Shown here: positions 61,496 to 64,000 of the stretch, piece by piece
Numbering within the stretch: the first letter of the stretch is position 1
Layout of the letters: each line of letters opens with the position of its first letter
Assembly: GCF_051859345.1 (NCBI RefSeq)
Contig: NZ_JBHYFV010000003.1
Coordinates: forward strand, 62,001 to 126,000
DNA from: Marivita sp051859345
GTDB taxonomy: Bacteria; Pseudomonadota; Alphaproteobacteria; Rhodobacterales; Rhodobacteraceae
Reading direction: 5' to 3'
DNA: 64,000 nt
Notes under the pieces: model-generated
The model's input: only the letters and a program-made list of their open reading frames with translations
The model's database searches: none
Told to the model about the DNA's origin: nothing
Position numbers and translations under genes: made by a program

Positions 61496-62410
61496 CTACG
61501 CAGCGGCTTTCACGCTTGAGCCATATTCCAGCCATGTACGGTCCGTGGGCGACATGTGGGCATTCATCATGTCGTCATAGGCCGCCAATTCAGCCTCTGT
61601 CAGCTTGTTTCGCCATTTGCCGCTGGTGGCGCTGTGGAAAAACTCTGCGTCTGATTTGAAGAACCCCTTGCCGCCTGACGGCGCAAAGCGTTCGGCGTTG
61701 TCCTTCATGTTGTCGAAGGTTGCGGCCTGAACAAGCTGTTCCATGACAGGTGCGGGATGGGTGATGCCCAGTAGGCCCGCCAGCCTGTCGATTGTCCCCG
61801 CGAGATCGCGGGTCATGTCCGCATAGTGAAACAGCGTCACGTTTGGCCGGTCGGCCAGTGCCTTGGCGGCTTCATAGTGTCGAAGGATATGCGCAAGTGG
61901 CATCGCGTCCGTATCGAACCCCTCTGCGCCGCCGTCCAGAAAGCGGCGGAACGTGATGCCATCGGTGTCATCCTCGGGATACCACATATCGAACCAGGGC
62001 AACGGAATATTGCGAACGTGTTTGCGGTACGAGAAATGCGCGTCCAGAGGGTGACGAAACACGCAGATATAGTGCGCGTGATCATCGAGCGGCAAACCGT
62101 CCATCGGCGTATGGCTCTTCATGCTGCGCCGGTGCTGCATGGCGTCAAGCCGGTCGGCCACCTCTGACATCTCGCGGATGCGGATGTCGATCCATGGCAT
62201 CTTGACGGACAATTCCGTTTCGACCTCGGGATCGCCGGAGAACAGCAAGGCCACGATGGTTTGCATCCAGGTGGTGCCGCACTTCGGCGGGGTCACGACA
62301 AACACGTCGTCCGGACGGATGTTGACCATGTCCCATCGCCGGTTGTCGGTCAGGGCCCCGAGATAGAGCTTTCTTTGCGTCACGTCGGATATCTCCTGCA
62401 TGTGGACCAC
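61496..62410 (-). CDS. Sulfotransferase domain protein
   Basis: This 304-aa PAPS-dependent sulfotransferase is of the cytosolic (sulfotransfer_1) type. The 5'-phosphosulfate loop is TPPKCGTTWMQTI (about 40-52), the 3'-phosphate motif is CVFRHPLDAHFSY, and the C-terminal GKWRNKLTEAE and Tyr/Asp-rich end fit the family. The acceptor is unknown. It is not clearly linked to the capsule genes, 9 kb away. Confidence 0.87.
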   Translation of the reverse strand: MVHMQEISDVTQRKLYLGALTDNRRWDMVNIRPDDVFVVTPPKCGTTWMQTIVALLFSGDPEVETELSVKMPWIDIRIREMSEVADRLDAMQHRRSMKSHTPMDGLPLDDHAHYICVFRHPLDAHFSYRKHVRNIPLPWFDMWYPEDDTDGITFRRFLDGGAEGFDTDAMPLAHILRHYEAAKALADRPNVTLFHYADMTRDLAGTIDRLAGLLGITHPAPVMEQLVQAATFDNMKDNAERFAPSGGKGFFKSDAEFFHSATSGKWRNKLTEAELAAYDDMMNAHMSPTDRTWLEYGSSVKAAA

Positions 62411-62535
62411 GTCAGGAGAAGCAGAGTGGGGCCAGAACGCAACGCATAATTGGCGCCGGAACAGGACGGAGAAACGTCAATCCTTGCCTGGAACGGGCGT
62501 AGAGGCGGCCTTTCGGCAATCGCCTCACGTTCTTT

Positions 62536-63132
62536 CTACCGGCTGGCGCGGCGCTCCATCTCGATGTTGAACAGGCGGTTTGCCAGTTGCTTGCGCTCCA
62601 GCGCGCCCAGAACAACGGTGGTCTGACCGCCGCCATCATCGGTGATGACCCATTGGCGCAGTTCAACCGGGTTGTCTGTGAACTTGAGCTGAATGCTGCC
62701 GTATTCCGGGTTTTCCGGATCCTGCGCGGTTACGGTTGTGGCGGTGCCATCATAGCCATGCGCCACAACCATGTTGGCACGGCCGAGATCGACGTTGCGG
62801 GCAAGGATGAGGCCAAGCGGCGTACGATCCAGCGGGTAGGTTTCAGGCTCACCACCCAGTTTGCGGTCGAACACTACCACCGCACCGTTGTTGGCCATGA
62901 CCAGCGCCTGTTCCGGTGGTTTGTATTCAAAGCGTACCTTGCCGGGGCGGCGAATATAAAGCGTACCGGTCGAGATCGTGCCGTCGGCGTTGATCTGGGT
63001 AAAGCTCGCCTCGGCGCTGGTCAACTGGTTGAGGTAGGTCGATAACGTGTTGAGCGGCAATTGCTGGGCTGCGGCAGGCAGCGCCCACATCCATGTCAGG
63101 GTGGCCACAAGGGCAAGGAAACGAAGTCGCAT
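62536..63132 (-). CDS. lolA: Outer-membrane lipoprotein carrier protein LolA
   Basis: This 198-aa periplasmic chaperone has a signal peptide (FLALVATLTWMWALPAAAQ) and the LolA core with TSAEASFTQINADGTISTGTLYIRRPGKVRFEYKPPEQALVMANNGAVVVFD. It ferries lipoproteins from LolCDE to LolB. It follows ftsK in the same direction, a common Rhodobacteraceae order. Confidence 0.9.
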   Translation of the reverse strand: MRLRFLALVATLTWMWALPAAAQQLPLNTLSTYLNQLTSAEASFTQINADGTISTGTLYIRRPGKVRFEYKPPEQALVMANNGAVVVFDRKLGGEPETYPLDRTPLGLILARNVDLGRANMVVAHGYDGTATTVTAQDPENPEYGSIQLKFTDNPVELRQWVITDDGGGQTTVVLGALERKQLANRLFNIEMERRASR

Positions 63133-63236
63133 AGGGTCTTTGGTCCTGTCTGCTCGGAACGATTGACCTTTATATGGCGAAACGGGTGCCGCTATGCGAT
63201 AGCAACACCCGTTTTTGTGACTGGATCGGCGGGTCT

Positions 63237-64000
63237 TTACTGCTCTGGCACCAGGATTTCGCGTTTGCCGACGTGGTTGGCCGCAGACACGACACTTTCG
63301 TCTTCCATCTGTTCGACCAGTCGCGCGGCCTTGTTATAGCCGATGGCCAGCTTGCGCTGGATGTAGGAGGTCGAGCATTTGCGGTCGCGCACCACGATGG
63401 CGACCGCCTGATCGTAAAGCGCATCCTCGCCATCTGTATTGCCGCCGGTGTTGAGGCCGAGCACCGCGTCTATATTGTCGGCCTTGTCGTCTTCCGGGCC
63501 TTGTACCACGCCACCGACATATTCGGGCGGGCCGAACGCCTTGAGATGGGTGACGATTTCCTCGACCTCTTCATCGGATACAAAAGGGCCGTGGCAGCGG
63601 GTGATCTTGGCCCCACCGGCCATGTAGAGCATGTCGCCCTGCCCCAGCAATTGTTCGGCGCCCATTTCGCCAAGGATGGTACGGCTGTCGATTTTCGACG
63701 TGACCTGGAAGGAAATCCGCGTCGGGAAGTTGGCCTTGATCGTGCCGGTGATGACATCGACCGACGGGCGCTGTGTCGCCATGATGAGGTGGATGCCAGA
63801 GGCCCGCGCCATCTGGGCGAGGCGCTGGATGCAGGCCTCGATCTCCTTGCCCGCGACCATCATCAGGTCGGCCATCTCGTCGACGATGACGACAATGTAG
63901 GGCATCTTGACCGGCTGCAGTTCCTCGGTCTCGAAGATCGGCTCGCCGGTGTCGTCGTCAAATCCGGTCTGGACGGTGCGTTCGAACATTTCGTTCTTGG
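63237..64000 (-). CDS. ftsK: DNA translocase FtsK, C-terminal part (N-terminus outside window)
   Basis: The frame is open to the window edge and ends here; 254 C-terminal residues are visible. They hold the motor core with YIVVIVDEMADLMMVAGKEIEACIQRLAQMARA (Walker B region), IHLIMATQRPSVDVITGTIKANFPTRISFQVTSKIDSRTIL and GDMLYMAGG. The C-terminal winged-helix gamma domain has STSYIQRKLAIGYNKAARLVEQMED, which reads the KOPS sites. It works in chromosome dimer resolution and segregation at the septum. Confidence 0.95.
   Translation of the reverse strand, partial: KNEMFERTVQTGFDDDTGEPIFETEELQPVKMPYIVVIVDEMADLMMVAGKEIEACIQRLAQMARASGIHLIMATQRPSVDVITGTIKANFPTRISFQVTSKIDSRTILGEMGAEQLLGQGDMLYMAGGAKITRCHGPFVSDEEVEEIVTHLKAFGPPEYVGGVVQGPEDDKADNIDAVLGLNTGGNTDGEDALYDQAVAIVVRDRKCSTSYIQRKLAIGYNKAARLVEQMEDESVVSAANHVGKREILVPEQ

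Overview
The window looks like a chromosomal segment of a marine Rhodobacteraceae (Roseobacter-group) alphaproteobacterium. The evidence is the GC-rich coding sequence, the cbb3 oxidase cluster with FNR-type boxes, the petP-petR regulator pair, the fused MrpA-type antiporter operon, a TIGR02300 protein, ClpS and HspQ, and many ATGA/TGATG-coupled operons. Most of it is core metabolism, with a few accessory pockets. I saw no CRISPR array, transposase, integrase or prophage.

Layout: (1) 1-3237 (-), a TelA/XpaC locus of five frames: a 65-aa membrane miniprotein, an XpaC-like protein, a 29-aa hydrophobic frame, a second XpaC-like protein, and TelA running off the left edge. (2) 3291-10923, RNA-modifying enzymes (rluB, tadA, rluE), hemF, a catalytically degenerate SDR, an rsmC-like methyltransferase, clpS, a HAD hydrolase and a D,D-carboxypeptidase. 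(3) 10935-20020 (-), cytochrome cbb3: ccoNOQP and its assembly genes ccoGHIS, separated by a LysR regulator and a divergent 46-aa gene with a textbook LysR box. A universal stress gene is divergent from ccoN across two FNR-like boxes. (4) 21085-25687, a GntR regulator, a YgjP-like metallopeptidase, a TIGR02300 protein, tRNA-Ala(GGC), an asparagine-synthetase-like PP-loop protein with no glutaminase cysteine, and an OxyR-like regulator lacking both redox cysteines. (5) 26020-31676 (+), mrpABCDEFG, converging on HU through a shared terminator. (6) 32202-42963, amn, a VOC protein, class II aldolase, a YeeZ-like epimerase, an ExoD-like protein, dxs-ispA-xseB-HDAC-like, petR-petP and a branched-chain aminotransferase. 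(7) 43086-48715 (-), a spermidine/putrescine-type ABC importer whose first permease gene carries an in-frame amber codon. (8) 49283-52687 (+), a sulfotransferase followed by capsule export genes kpsT and kpsE without kpsM. (9) 52837-64000, ppaC, a DUF1294 protein, a HAD hydrolase, a MaoC hydratase, ribF, a YcgN-like protein, threonine aldolase, hspQ, a lytic transglycosylase lipoprotein, a secreted unknown, a periplasmic caspase-fold protein, a second sulfotransferase, lolA and the C-terminal part of ftsK.

How the genes work together: the cco genes encode the subunits, copper delivery and maturation of a high-affinity oxidase, likely induced by FnrL under low oxygen. The Mrp complex exchanges Na+ for H+. 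dxs and ispA feed isoprenoid synthesis. The pot genes take up a cationic solute, probably a polyamine. The kps genes and sulfotransferase suggest a sulfated surface glycan.

The points most worth a second look are the LysR/46-aa gene pair inserted between the two cco operons, the cysteine-free OxyR-like regulator sitting on an ATAG-N7-CTAT site, the amber-interrupted permease, the TelA/XpaC locus with two miniproteins, the SDR without its Tyr/Lys pair, and a recurring motif of consecutive hairpins at gene ends. All assignments come from reading the sequence; no database search was run.
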